Counted from the stretch's first letter, positions 36,710 through 45,895 are shown. The stretch: DNA of 64,000 bases from Denitrobacterium detoxificans (GCF_015062615.1 NZ_SUUH01000001.1:158356-222355); one strand, 5' to 3'. Notes: generated by a model from the letters alone, not told the origin. A program made the numbers and translations.

Positions 36710-38280
36710 TAGTTGTTCTCCTTCTCGTTAGACAGAACGTCTTCTACCAAATGTGCTAGCGCGGGAATGGTGTAGGTGGGAGCCTCGCACGTGGGCTCCA
36801 TCCCTTCCTCGCGCATCGTATTGCTCGTAATGGGGCCAATGCTGGCAAGCTGCACGCCGGTAAGCAAAGCGGGCCACTCGCCCGGCTCGCACGCATCGCG
36901 CACCATAGACGCAAAATTGCGTGCGGTGGACGAACTCGTGAACGTAACGGCACTCACTTCTCCCGAGCGCAGGCGTTCGACCAAGTCGCCCGCCTCCTCG
37001 TCGTGCGGCATAACGGTGTCGTACACGGGCACGACGCGCACCGTTGCACCAGCCTCGCTCAACGAGGCGGGCAGGACATCGCGCGCAGCGGAAGCGCGCG
37101 GAATAAGAATGCTCACAGATGACAAGTCGCAAGCCTCCGAAAGCGATGCAACAACGCTCTCGGCTACGAAACGCGAAGGAACGAGGTCGGCATGCAGGCC
37201 GCGGGCCTCCAACGCCTGGGCAGTCGCAGGGCCGATGGCGGCAATCTTGCTGCCGGCAAACGCACGGGCGTCGCACCCCTGAGCGCAAAGCATATCGAAG
37301 AAGCACGAAACGCCATTCGCGCTGGTGAAAACAACCCAATCAAACGCGCCAGCGGAAAGGTCGGCAATGGCCGACGTCAGCTCGTCGTCCATAGCACGAG
37401 GAGCGATCTCGATTGTGGGGAATTCCACAACGTCGGCACCCAGCACGCTCAGACGGCTCGACAGAGCCGAAGCCTGCTCGCGGGAACGAGTGACAACGAC
37501 CGTCTTCCCAAACAACGGGGCATCCTCGAACCAGGAAAGGTCGTCGCGGAGGGAAACCACGTCGCCGACGACAATGATGGCGGGAGCCTTGAACTGGGCT
37601 TCGCGCACCCTCTCGACCACCGTTTCCAGTGTCGCGACAAGCGTCTCCTGACGCGGCGTCGTACCCCAGCGAACGAGCGCAACGGGCGTATTCGCGGCAC
37701 GGCCACCCTCGATGAGCTTGCGCACAATGGTGGGCAAATCGCGAATGCCCATGTAGAAGCACAGCGTGTCGCCGCCCTTTGCCAAAAACTCCCAATTGAT
37801 GCCCGATTCGTTTTTATCAGGCGTCTCATGACCCGTGACCAACGTAACCGACGTGGCAACGCGGCGATGGGTTACGGGAATGCCCGCATAGGCTGGTGCC
37901 GCAACGCCGGCGGTAACGCCGGGAACCACCTTGAAGGGAATGCCCGCCTCGCGCAACGCAAGGCCCTCTTCCCCACCACGGCCAAAGACGAACGGGTCGC
38001 CACCCTTCAGGCGGGCAATGACCAAGCCAGGCGCGCTGGCTTCCTGGATGATGCAGGCGTTGATCTCCTCTTGCGTAACATGGGCCGAAAAGCCCTTCTT
38101 ACCCACGAAGATGCGCTTGGCCTGGCAATTCGCGAAGCGCATGACAGCATCGCTCGCAAGGTAATCGTAGATGACGACATCGGCAGCCTGCAGAACCTCG
38201 CGTGCCCTGCACGTAAGCAGCCCCGGATCGCCAGGACCCGCGCCGATGAGATATACCAGGGATTCGTTCGCCATGCTCAT
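36709..38280 (-). CDS. cobA/hemD: Fused uroporphyrinogen-III C-methyltransferase / uroporphyrinogen-III synthase
   Basis: Residues 1-~245 of this 523-aa protein are the SAM-dependent methyltransferase (YLIGAGPGDPGLLTCRA, RLKGGDPFVFGRGGEE, PGVTAGVAAPAYAGIPVTHR). Residues ~260-520 are the HemD synthase (VVVTRSREQASALSSRL, VFTSANGV, VTFTSSSTARNF). It therefore cyclises hydroxymethylbilane to uroporphyrinogen III and methylates it to precorrin-2. The ATG at 38280 overlaps the hemC stop codon (ATGA), a typical coupled junction. The fusion is common in anaerobic Gram-positive bacteria. Confidence 0.94.
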   Translation of the reverse strand: MSMANESLVYLIGAGPGDPGLLTCRAREVLQAADVVIYDYLASDAVMRFANCQAKRIFVGKKGFSAHVTQEEINACIIQEASAPGLVIARLKGGDPFVFGRGGEEGLALREAGIPFKVVPGVTAGVAAPAYAGIPVTHRRVATSVTLVTGHETPDKNESGINWEFLAKGGDTLCFYMGIRDLPTIVRKLIEGGRAANTPVALVRWGTTPRQETLVATLETVVERVREAQFKAPAIIVVGDVVSLRDDLSWFEDAPLFGKTVVVTRSREQASALSSRLSVLGADVVEFPTIEIAPRAMDDELTSAIADLSAGAFDWVVFTSANGVSCFFDMLCAQGCDARAFAGSKIAAIGPATAQALEARGLHADLVPSRFVAESVVASLSEACDLSSVSILIPRASAARDVLPASLSEAGATVRVVPVYDTVMPHDEEAGDLVERLRSGEVSAVTFTSSSTARNFASMVRDACEPGEWPALLTGVQLASIGPITSNTMREEGMEPTCEAPTYTIPALAHLVEDVLSNEKENN

Positions 38281-39218
38281 CGCAGCTCGCTCAGAATGGG
38301 GCCCGCACCACCGGCAAGTAGGTCGTCGACCATGCCCTGGGCCATCGTCTCGTAATCGGACGGCACGCATTCGCCATGGGCACGCACAAAGCGAACGCCA
38401 TCAAGCGAGCTCACAAAGCCATCCATGACCATGCGCACATCGCCCGACTCGTCCACGATGTCACGGGCGTGAACGCCCATGGGAACCTGGCAGCCGCCCT
38501 CGAGTGCACGCAGGACAATGCGCTCCGCACGAACGGCCCTCATCGTGGGCTCATGCGTAATGGCGGCGCACAGGGCGGCTATGCGCTCATCACCCGAACG
38601 CACCTCGATGGCAATGGCGCCCTGCCCCACGGCGGGAATCATGTCCGCGGTGGAAATAACCTGGGCAATCACATTGGGAATGCCCAAACGCTCGATACCC
38701 GCGCAGGCAAGGACACCCGCATCGAATTCGCCTTCGACGATACGGCGAATACGGGAATCGATATTGCCGCGGATCTCGCACGGCTCGATATCGGGACGCA
38801 GGCGCTTAAGCTGGGCGGTTCGACGCAGCGAACCCGTGGCAACGCGCGCACCTGCGGGGAGCTCGAGAAGCGAGCCGACCGCCCCGCGCGTTACGAGCGC
38901 ATCAGCGGCATTCGCGCGTACGGGAACGCCCTGAATGCAAAGGCCCTCGGGCAATACGGTGGGCATGTCCTTCATGGAGTGCACGCACAGATCAACTGAC
39001 CCGTCGAGCAGCGCATGTTCGAGCTCCTTCGTGAAGAGACCCTTGTCGCCAATCTTGGAAAGCGCAACATCGAGAATCTTGTCGCCCTTCGTGTGAACGA
39101 CTTCGACGCGATAATCGTATTCGGGGGCAGCCGCCTCCAGAAGCCCCTTTACGTAATTCGTCTGCCATAGAGCAAGCTTGCTGCCCCGACTGCCCAGGAC
39201 AATCGTCTGCTTCTCCAC
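38277..39218 (-). CDS. hemC: Hydroxymethylbilane synthase
   Basis: This 313-aa enzyme polymerises four porphobilinogens. It starts MEKQTIVLGSRGSKLALWQT and contains HSMKDMPT, TGSLRRTAQL, CEIRGNIDSR and the dipyrromethane-cofactor cysteine in LEGGCQVPMG. It lies 28 bases after hemA and overlaps cobA/hemD by 4 bases. Confidence 0.97.
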   Translation of the reverse strand: MEKQTIVLGSRGSKLALWQTNYVKGLLEAAAPEYDYRVEVVHTKGDKILDVALSKIGDKGLFTKELEHALLDGSVDLCVHSMKDMPTVLPEGLCIQGVPVRANAADALVTRGAVGSLLELPAGARVATGSLRRTAQLKRLRPDIEPCEIRGNIDSRIRRIVEGEFDAGVLACAGIERLGIPNVIAQVISTADMIPAVGQGAIAIEVRSGDERIAALCAAITHEPTMRAVRAERIVLRALEGGCQVPMGVHARDIVDESGDVRMVMDGFVSSLDGVRFVRAHGECVPSDYETMAQGMVDDLLAGGAGPILSELR

Positions 39219-39246
39219 AGAAGTACCTCCTCGTCTTGTTTCGAAA

Positions 39247-40698
39247 CTATTCGTTCGCTACCTTGGAAGCGAACAGGCCCTCGCACATGGCCTTCATGTC
39301 GGCTTCCGACATATTGGGAACCCCATTCGGCCCGAACGTGAAGTGGGCATGCGGAATGGGATGCGGCGGCATGGCATGGGGAGCCGCAGCCCCCGCGCCC
39401 ACCGATTCGGCATCCTCGGCAAGGGAACGCGCATGCTCGACCATGCCATCGCTATAGCCGAACAGGTAGCGCACCGCCTCGACGCATTCGAAATCCCTAT
39501 TATGCGAAGCGCTCTGCTTCATGCGCACGGTGGGCTCGTGAAGGATCTTGTTCACGATGGCCCGCGTAGCGCACTCGACTACGCGCATGTCGTCTTCGGA
39601 AAGGTTGGCATCGAGGCACTTGACCATACGCTCGATTTCGTGCGCGCGAATGGCCTCGGCATCGCCGCGCATCTTCTTGATGGTGGGCACTACGGCATGC
39701 TCGCCAACCCAGGCCACGAAATCGCGCGTCTCGTCCTCGACGATGGATCGCGCCTCATCTGCGGCCTGACGGCGCTTCTCCTGATTGTCCGCAATGATCT
39801 CGCCCAGGCCATCGAGGTCATAGAGCGTCACGCCCGGGATGTCGCCGCACGCAGGGTCGACGTCACGAGGTAGCGCAATGTCGAGGATGAGCACATGGTC
39901 CTTGCATCCGGCCAGGAGCGAAGGAACCAGGATGTAATGAGGCGCTGCCGTGGAGGAAATAACGATATCGGCCTGACGGAGCAGCTCGGGAAGCTCATCG
40001 AACTGGCGGGCCGTGCCACAGAGCTCGTGCGCAAGCGTGCATGCATGGGCGTACGTACGGCTCGACACGATGAAGGATTTGACGCCCTGTTCCTGAAGGT
40101 AGCGGGCAGCAAGCTCGCTCATCTCGCCCGAGCCCACGATGAGCACCGTCTTGTCGTGGAACGACTCGAACTCGGCACGGGCAACGTCGATGGCGACCGT
40201 GGAAACCGAAACGTGGCTTTCGCTGATGCCCGTTTCGTTGCGCACGCGCTTTCCGCAGGTAAGCGCCTGGCGGAACATACGCGCCAGAACCATCGTGCAC
40301 GTTCCGGCTTGCATGGCCTGGCGAAACGCATTCCTCACCTGGCCGGTGATCTGCTGCTCGCCCAGCACCATGGAGTCCAGCGAAGAAACCACGCTGAACA
40401 GGTGATGCACCGCCTCGAAACCCTCGCGTCGATAGAGATGGGGCTCGAGCGCATCAACATCGACCTGGCGATACTCACGCAGGAACGAGCGGATTCCCTC
40501 CCGAGCCAAATCGGGCGACTGAGCGTCGACGTAAATCTCGGTGCGATTGCACGTGGAGAGAATCACGGCGCCGCGCACGCCTTCGTACGCGGTAAGCGAG
40601 CAGAGAGCGCTCGCAAGGTGGGGCCTGCTGATGGCAACCGATTCGCGAACGTCGACATCGGCCGTCTTGTAGCTAAGGCCCATCATGTACAACTGCAT
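39247..40698 (-). CDS. hemA: Glutamyl-tRNA reductase with extended C-terminus
   Basis: This 483-aa enzyme reduces glutamyl-tRNA(Glu) to glutamate-1-semialdehyde, the first and rate-limiting C5-pathway step. The catalytic cysteine is Cys50 in LSTCNRTEIYV. LGEQQITGQVRNAF, the NADPH-binding VLIVGSGEMSELAARYL and the helical dimerisation domain are visible. The last ~35 residues form a Pro/His-rich extension (MPPHPIPHAHF) not typical of the family. Histidines there might bind metal or heme, but that is speculation. GGTGGAGG supports the ATG at 40698. Confidence 0.95.
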   Translation of the reverse strand: MQLYMMGLSYKTADVDVRESVAISRPHLASALCSLTAYEGVRGAVILSTCNRTEIYVDAQSPDLAREGIRSFLREYRQVDVDALEPHLYRREGFEAVHHLFSVVSSLDSMVLGEQQITGQVRNAFRQAMQAGTCTMVLARMFRQALTCGKRVRNETGISESHVSVSTVAIDVARAEFESFHDKTVLIVGSGEMSELAARYLQEQGVKSFIVSSRTYAHACTLAHELCGTARQFDELPELLRQADIVISSTAAPHYILVPSLLAGCKDHVLILDIALPRDVDPACGDIPGVTLYDLDGLGEIIADNQEKRRQAADEARSIVEDETRDFVAWVGEHAVVPTIKKMRGDAEAIRAHEIERMVKCLDANLSEDDMRVVECATRAIVNKILHEPTVRMKQSASHNRDFECVEAVRYLFGYSDGMVEHARSLAEDAESVGAGAAAPHAMPPHPIPHAHFTFGPNGVPNMSEADMKAMCEGLFASKVANE

Positions 40699-40699
40699 G

Positions 40700-41371
40700 T
40701 TAACGAGCCTCCACCATACTGCACGCCTGACGATAAGCATCCTCGGGCTCGATGGTTTCGCCCGAGGCAATGCGCTCGCGCCAACCAGCGGCGCTTGCGG
40801 CCTCGTAATACGGGCGACGGGTCTCATCGGTGCCCTCGATGCGCTCCTTCACGAGCAGGCGAACCTGCCCCATGAGCTCCAAGTAGTCCGCCCAGCTATC
40901 GTCGAACTGCTGCTCGAGGGAGCGGCGAATGGACTTGGCTTCGGTGGGAGCAGTACCCGACGTGGAAACGGCAATGGTAAGCGGACCACGCGAAACGATG
41001 GACGGAACGATGAAATCGCATTCGGAGGGAACGTCAACCACGTTCATGAGGCACCCTACGCGTCGGGCCTCTTCATGGCAGAGGCTATTGACGCTGGGAA
41101 CGCCACAGGCGCAATATGCCATGCAAGCACCCGCAAGATCGCCCTCTTCATAGCAACGCAGATGAAGTTCGATTTCACCGGCGTCGGCTCGTGCCTGAAT
41201 GACACTGGTGACGCAGGGGGAAACGACGCGAACGGAAGCTCCGCATGAAAGGAGCGTCTCGACCTTCCGCTCGGCAACCTTACCGCCACCGATGACGACC
41301 GTGCGACGGTCGGTTAGGTCGACGAAAACGGGATAATACGCCGGACGGGCAACGTACTGTGAATCACTCAT
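40700..41371 (-). CDS. sirC: Precorrin-2 dehydrogenase / sirohydrochlorin ferrochelatase
   Basis: This 223-aa protein of the SirC/Met8/CysG-N family has a Rossmann NAD site (VVIGGGKVAERKVETLL), NVVDVPSECDFIVPSIV and STSGTAPTEAKSIRRSLE. It oxidises precorrin-2 to sirohydrochlorin; some relatives also insert iron. No separate ferrochelatase gene appears in the operon, so this protein may do both, which is inference. It is the first gene of the heme operon, one base ahead of hemA. Confidence 0.92.
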   Translation of the reverse strand: MSDSQYVARPAYYPVFVDLTDRRTVVIGGGKVAERKVETLLSCGASVRVVSPCVTSVIQARADAGEIELHLRCYEEGDLAGACMAYCACGVPSVNSLCHEEARRVGCLMNVVDVPSECDFIVPSIVSRGPLTIAVSTSGTAPTEAKSIRRSLEQQFDDSWADYLELMGQVRLLVKERIEGTDETRRPYYEAASAAGWRERIASGETIEPEDAYRQACSMVEAR

Positions 41372-41409
41372 GCGTGCATGACCTCCATATCCATCTCCTT
41401 ACAGCATGG

Positions 41410-41415
41410 ATTATA
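41410..41415 (-). promoter_or_regulatory. -10 element of the heme operon promoter
   Basis: A perfect TATAAT on the minus strand lies about 39 bases ahead of the sirC ATG. No good -35 is visible 16-18 bases upstream, which could mean activator dependence. Confidence 0.55.
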
Positions 41416-41481
41416 GCCCCGTAAGACGGCTTTCCCGCCATAGCACAGCCCTTGCAGACGGATGAAGGTAAAACAAACAAG

Positions 41482-41517
41482 ATTGACCCCACCTGCATGA
41501 AAACAGGTAGGGTCAAT
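41482..41517 (-). terminator. Terminator of the amino-acid-binding lipoprotein gene
   Basis: ATTGACCC and ACCTG pair with GGGTCAAT and CAGGT (one mismatch). The minus-strand tail CTTGTTTGTTTT is T-rich. Confidence 0.8.
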
Positions 41518-41571
41518 ACTTCATGTGGTGTATCTGGTAACGAAACGCAAACAACTGCATGTTTGCGAGCA

Positions 41572-42531
41572 TTACGCGGCGGAGTCAGTTGCCTCCTGAG
41601 AAGAGGATGCGTCATCGGCCTGCACCGAATCGCCGGCGGACTTATCTTCCTGCGTAGTGGTGGAAGAAGTGGTCGAAGAGGAGCTGGAGGAACCAGACGA
41701 CTTGCGAGCCGCTGCAGACTGGTCGACGCTGCTAAGATCGAGCGACGTGCCCAGCCACTTGGATTCGATCACGGAAATAGTGCCGTTGGAGGAAATGGCC
41801 TTCAGAGCGGTGGCAACGGCATTCTGCAGCTCGGTGTTGGAGGTGGAGATGCCAATGCTATAGCCGCCAACCTTCTGCAGCACGCCCACGATCCTCGCAT
41901 CGACGCTGCTCGTATACGCAACGTACGAACCGATGACGGCATCGGCTGCAACGTAGGTCGTCTTGCCAGAAGACAGGTCGGAGAAAGCGGTCTTCAAATC
42001 GGACACGCTGGACAGGGACGAATCGCCGAACTGGTTGGCGACTTCCCATGCGCTCATGGAAGACGACTGCGCTTCGATGGTGGGATTGGAATCCTCGGAG
42101 GGAAGCGAAGAGGAGGAAGACGTGGAGAATACGGAAACCGCCGTGGGCAGGTAGGCGTCGGAAAGCCATGCCGTGCTGGAAGCGTCACCCGCTTCCTGGT
42201 TCATGATGATGTCGACGGAACCGTCTTCCAGGGCGCCTTCGGCATCATTGCCCACGTCGACGAGTTCGAGCTCGAGGCCCATTTCGGTGGCGAGAGCAGC
42301 GGCGATGTCTACGTCGATGCCAACGAGCTTGCCCGAAACCTGCGTGGAGAACGGAGCGTTGGAGGAATTCACGCCAACGCGGAGCTTGCCGTCCTGGCCA
42401 ATGGTGGGAACCGTTACGGTTGCGCTCTTTTTCGTGGGCTCGTAAGAAGATTGACTCTGGCATCCGCAAAGGACCATGCAGAGGGCGCACACGAGCATGC
42501 ACGCGATACCTACCGAGACCCTACGTTTCAT
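41572..42531 (-). CDS. Lipoprotein solute-binding protein, polar amino acid type (SBP_bac_3)
   Basis: An N-terminal lipoprotein signal (MKRRVSVGIACMLVCALC, lipobox VLCGC) leads this 319-aa protein. The family-3 binding domain follows (LRVGVNSSNAPFS, GIDVDIAAALATEMG, VDIIMNQEAG, a C-terminal TISVIESKWLG). The last ~50 residues are a Ser/Thr/Asp-rich low-complexity tail. A long Ser-rich insertion interrupts the middle of the domain. It is monocistronic without permease or ATPase genes, so it is an orphan component or sensor; the ligand is not known. Confidence 0.85.
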   Translation of the reverse strand: MKRRVSVGIACMLVCALCMVLCGCQSQSSYEPTKKSATVTVPTIGQDGKLRVGVNSSNAPFSTQVSGKLVGIDVDIAAALATEMGLELELVDVGNDAEGALEDGSVDIIMNQEAGDASSTAWLSDAYLPTAVSVFSTSSSSSLPSEDSNPTIEAQSSSMSAWEVANQFGDSSLSSVSDLKTAFSDLSSGKTTYVAADAVIGSYVAYTSSVDARIVGVLQKVGGYSIGISTSNTELQNAVATALKAISSNGTISVIESKWLGTSLDLSSVDQSAAARKSSGSSSSSSTTSSTTTQEDKSAGDSVQADDASSSQEATDSAA

Positions 42532-42849
42532 AGCATAACCTTCCGCTTCGGTTCTACGTAATGCTGTTACGGCTGACCTAGTCTTTGCCCCCACACTCGC
42601 GCACTGGAGCTGAGCTGTTCACCATCACCCTCTCGTCCGCGCGACGGTATGCCGCATAAGGTAAACGGACGGTGCGTCTTACATCTAGAATGCGCCATGC
42701 TCACGGTGCCTTGCGACACACGCTTACGTGGATCCTTTTGACCGCATCTGCCATGGAATAGGAACGCAACGTGCGTTCCGCAACTACAGCCCGTAAAAGC
42801 ACCAGATATTGTATCAGATGGCCGTAAGGGCAAACCAGTTTGCGTAATA
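42532..42849 (-). other. Non-coding region between comF and the binding-protein gene
   Basis: These 318 bases hold no convincing gene. Visible structure is a perfect hairpin GGAACGCA-ACG-TGCGTTCC (42761-42779), which may end comF transcripts although no T-tract follows. There is also a CGTCCG/CGGACG inverted pair at about 42630-42675. The first ~230 bases upstream of the binding-protein ATG could be a structured leader. I could match it to no known riboswitch or T-box motif. Confidence 0.4.
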
Positions 42850-43626
42850 TCAATACACACGTGCAAAGGTAGCGCAACGCACGTGCTCTACCCCGGCGGC
42901 CCGCAATGTTGAAGCGGCGGCAAACAAGGTAGCTCCCGTGGTGAACACGTCATCCACCAAGATGACGCTGCGCACGCGGATGTCGCCGTTGGCTCCCAGC
43001 AACGAAAAGGCAGCTTCCATATTGGCGAATCGCTCGCCACGCGCAAGCTCGCGCTGGTCCTTCGCATGGGGAGGCGCCAACAAGCTCGTACAGGGTGCAT
43101 GCAGGTACTCCGCAACAGCCTGCGCCAGCGATGCGCCATGGTCGAACCCGCGCGAACGCTGCGCCTCGCGCGTGGCGGGAATGGGCACGACCGATGCTCC
43201 CCCGCTCATCCATTCGGACGGAATGGCGCAGGCCATGGCATAGGCCATATCGCGCGCCAGCCTCCGTTCTCCCCCATCCTTGTGCGTTCGCACGATACGC
43301 GCAACCGCAGATGAGAAGAGCGCCGCACTCACGCACGCGTCGAATGGAAGATCGTCGAAGCCCGTATCGCGCAGGCTCAGACGGTTACATTCGGTGCACT
43401 GCCGCATGCCATAGGGAGCGCCGCATCGCGGACAGGCCATCCATTGGTCAATATACGGAAGCGCACGACGACATCGCTCGCACAGCACCGAGCCCGATCG
43501 CTCGCAAATGACGCAACGAGTGGGCCATACCGTCTCGGCAAGGCAATCAGCCGCCACAAGGGCGTACTTCCGCCACCGAGAAACCGAACGCTCGCCCGCA
43601 TCGACCTTCGCCATAGCCGTTTCCAT
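42850..43626 (-). CDS. comF: ComF-family phosphoribosyltransferase-like protein
   Basis: The N-terminus of this 258-aa protein has a zinc-finger module (CVICERSGSVLCERC then CPRCGAPYGMRQCTEC). The C-terminal phosphoribosyltransferase fold has the PRPP loop VILVDDVFTTGATL. ComF proteins assist DNA uptake during transformation in competent bacteria, and homologues occur widely in non-competent ones. No other competence gene is in the window. GAAGGAG four bases upstream supports the ATG at 43626. Confidence 0.88.
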   Translation of the reverse strand: METAMAKVDAGERSVSRWRKYALVAADCLAETVWPTRCVICERSGSVLCERCRRALPYIDQWMACPRCGAPYGMRQCTECNRLSLRDTGFDDLPFDACVSAALFSSAVARIVRTHKDGGERRLARDMAYAMACAIPSEWMSGGASVVPIPATREAQRSRGFDHGASLAQAVAEYLHAPCTSLLAPPHAKDQRELARGERFANMEAAFSLLGANGDIRVRSVILVDDVFTTGATLFAAASTLRAAGVEHVRCATFARVY

Positions 43627-43707
43627 GCCGCTCCTTCCCACGCATCATGCCTTCGAGCATGGGAGAACAAGGCGACATCGCTATGGAAGAAAGGTCGCAT
43701 AAACATA

Positions 43708-43744
43708 GCGAAGCCGTTGCGCAATCGTCGCGCAACGGCTTCGC
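43708..43744 (-). terminator. Perfect 15-bp terminator hairpin of the membrane glycosyltransferase
   Basis: GCGAAGCCGTTGCGC (43708-43722) pairs perfectly with GCGCAACGGCTTCGC (43730-43744) around a 7-nt loop, 20 bases after the gene. The minus-strand tail TATGTTTATG is only moderately T-rich. Confidence 0.8.
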
Positions 43745-43764
43745 AGCGTTTCAGTTCGCAGGCG

Positions 43765-45093
43765 CTAGCGGGAAAGAACGCTCTCGCTTTCCTTGCCCTG
43801 CACCGTAGCGTATTCGCTCACGTTTACCGTGATGCTGTGCTTGATGGGCTTCCATTCCGGCTTCATGAACAGAGCGGCAATGGCAATGGGGATATACGTG
43901 ATCATGAACAAGGGGAACGTGAACATGTACTTCACCTTGTTCTTCGAGGACGTATGGATGTTGTCCCATTCCGTAAACGTGGTGAGCACGCCGAACAGGA
44001 ACATGAACAGCATGTAGTTCAGAATGCAGAACATGATGGAGGACGCGCTGGTTGCAACCATCTGGCCCGTGGACATAACGCCTGCAACGGAAAGACCAAT
44101 GATGATGGCGTTGAACGTGATGGTGACGAGCGTGAGCAGCATGCCCGGGGCAATGGTCATAAGCATGTCGTAGCACGCGAACCTGCGACCATGGGGGTTC
44201 GTGAACATGCCCTTCACCAGGCGGAGTCCGTAATGGCCAAACACCTGGTAGAAGCCCTTGGCCCAACGCTCGCGCTGACGCCAGGAATCACGGAAGGTGA
44301 TGGGCTGCTCGTCGTAGAGAACGGCCGTGGGGCAATAGGCAATGCGTCCGCCGTCGCAGATCGTGCTCGTGGAGAACTCGATGTCCTCGGTAAGAAGATG
44401 CCACTTCCAGCCATCGGACTTCGCAAGCACTTCGGCGGCAATGAAGAAGCCCGTGCCGGAAACCGCGCAACTGGTGTTGAGCGTCAGGCGGCTCTGGTTC
44501 AGGTACTTCGCCTCGCGCAGGAACCATACGCCATAGCCAGCGGAAATCCAGTTGCTGTCGAAGTTCTTGGAATTGCGGTAGCTCGTAGAGGCAATGGCAC
44601 CCGAATCGAACGTGTTGTTCATCTCGCGGAAGTAGTTAACGTCGAGAACGTTGTCGGCGTCGAACACGAAATACGCTTCATAGCCAGCATCGCCATAGTA
44701 GCGCTGGATGTTCTTGTAGCCGTAATCCAGGGCATAGCCCTTGCCACGCTGCTCGGTGTTTTCGCGCTCGAACACGTGGGCACCCGCCGTACGTGCGATT
44801 TCCGCCGTGTTGTCGGTGCAATTATCGGCGATGACGAACACGTCGATAAGCTCCTGCGGATAATTCTGAACGCGGATGCTGTGAATGAGGTCGGCGATAA
44901 CCGTGGCCTCGTTACGCGCCGAGACGAGCACGGCATATTTGTGATTCTTCTTCGCTACATGCGCCGGTGGCTTGCGCGTAAGCGTGACAAGCACGTAATA
45001 CAGCTGATAGGCGTAGCAAACAGTGAACGTGATAAAAACGCAGAAGTTGAAGATATCGACGAACGATAGCTGCGAGAACAACTCGTCTAACAC
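43765..45093 (-). CDS. Processive membrane glycosyltransferase family 2 (BcsA/hyaluronan-synthase-like)
   Basis: This 442-aa protein has one N-terminal membrane segment (about 12-36) and a GT2 domain with D,D,D,QxxRW motifs: ADNCTDNT, FDADN, LLTEDIEFS and QRERWAKGF. About four C-terminal membrane segments follow. This layout is that of processive synthases that make and export beta-linked polysaccharides such as poly-GlcNAc. It starts at a GTG after an AAGGAGGGTAC site. It is monocistronic, so without a deacetylase or accessory genes the product cannot be named. Confidence 0.88.
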   Translation of the reverse strand: MLDELFSQLSFVDIFNFCVFITFTVCYAYQLYYVLVTLTRKPPAHVAKKNHKYAVLVSARNEATVIADLIHSIRVQNYPQELIDVFVIADNCTDNTAEIARTAGAHVFERENTEQRGKGYALDYGYKNIQRYYGDAGYEAYFVFDADNVLDVNYFREMNNTFDSGAIASTSYRNSKNFDSNWISAGYGVWFLREAKYLNQSRLTLNTSCAVSGTGFFIAAEVLAKSDGWKWHLLTEDIEFSTSTICDGGRIAYCPTAVLYDEQPITFRDSWRQRERWAKGFYQVFGHYGLRLVKGMFTNPHGRRFACYDMLMTIAPGMLLTLVTITFNAIIIGLSVAGVMSTGQMVATSASSIMFCILNYMLFMFLFGVLTTFTEWDNIHTSSKNKVKYMFTFPLFMITYIPIAIAALFMKPEWKPIKHSITVNVSEYATVQGKESESVLSR

Positions 45094-45128
45094 GTACCCT
45101 CCTTTTGGCTTTCTACTTAAACGTGCTA

Positions 45129-45134
45129 ATTATA
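45129..45134 (-). promoter_or_regulatory. -10 element ahead of the membrane glycosyltransferase
   Basis: A perfect TATAAT on the minus strand lies about 36 bases upstream of the GTG start. The -35 is not evident. Confidence 0.5.
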
Positions 45135-45275
45135 GGAACATTTCCAGCCTTAAACCTTACAAATCCGTCAGCTAGTGACATTTTCCCAGTTCAGCCGAAT
45201 GCGCATTGCGCCGCGTTGCGCTTGAGCGCACACCGTCTACACAGAATGGAGGCCCTCGCCCACATCCTGAACACA

Positions 45276-45895
45276 TAGCTACATCCTCTTGCGCGCCCAG
45301 GAATCGACGATGTCGAAGCCATATCCATCCCGGGCGCCCGGCCGCGTTCGCCCCTCGGGGCACCCGCTCCGCTGCTCGCGGCTCCGCGCGGTCGCTGCCC
45401 GGGCGGGAACGCTCGGCTACGCCTCCGTTCCCGCCGGCAGAAATCGACGGAGCCGCTCGTGCGCTCGCTGGTTCATGCTTTTACTGCGCGCTGCCCGGGG
45501 TTGCCTGCGGATTTGCGTGAGGCTTCGCCTCCCGCTCTCCGCGGGCAACCCCGGGTACAGCGCTTTTTTGTTTGCTTTCACAGTGCCCCGAGGGGCGAAT
45601 GCGGCCGGGCGCCAGCAACGAAGGGTCGCGGCAATCGACGACACTCGGAGCGCTCAATCGGCTGAGAGGCCTACTTTAAACCTTTCTTGGGGATTTCATC
45701 TGGGGCCTCCGTTCGCCTTTGGCGAACGATTGGCCCCCGCGAGCGGGCGGGAGGGGTTGCATCCCCGTCCTGCGTTCGCCTTTGGCGATCGGGCGGGCAT
45801 CGCTTCGCTCGCCCGCTTTGACGGACCTGCGAGTGGGCGAACAGCGCTTCGCTTGTTCGCCCTGACAAATGAGGGGATTTGGAATCCACTTAAAA
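45276..45895 (-). ncRNA. Large structured RNA element, copy A (after tRNA-Gly)
   Basis: This ~620-nt non-coding element is read leftward. It shares blocks with copy B at 47761-48159: AAGAAAGGTTTAAAGTAGG (45668-45688), TGAAAGCAAACAAAAA (45565-45580), an identical 26-mer (45514-45539) with a GAGGC-GAA-GCCTC hairpin, GTAAAAGCATGAA (45472-45484) and GCGAGCAGCGGAGCGG (45364-45379). Between them lie long helices unique to this copy: 45583-45613 with 45333-45363 (30 of 31 positions complementary), 45494-45511 with 45538-45555, and 45402-45411 with 45426-45435. Copy B has different sequences pairing at the same places. The 5' third is longer than in B and holds extra hairpins, two of the GTTCGCC-AAA-GGCGAAC kind. 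There is no convincing open reading frame. A large ornate RNA such as GOLLD, ROOL or an OMEGA/HEARO RNA is a possible known relative. Confidence 0.7.

Noticed and set aside
42532..42849. T-box or known riboswitch upstream of the amino-acid-binding protein
   Set aside because: The T-box core (AGGGTGGNACCGCG) and the core motifs I know for SAM, lysine, glycine, TPP and cobalamin riboswitches are not found on the minus strand.
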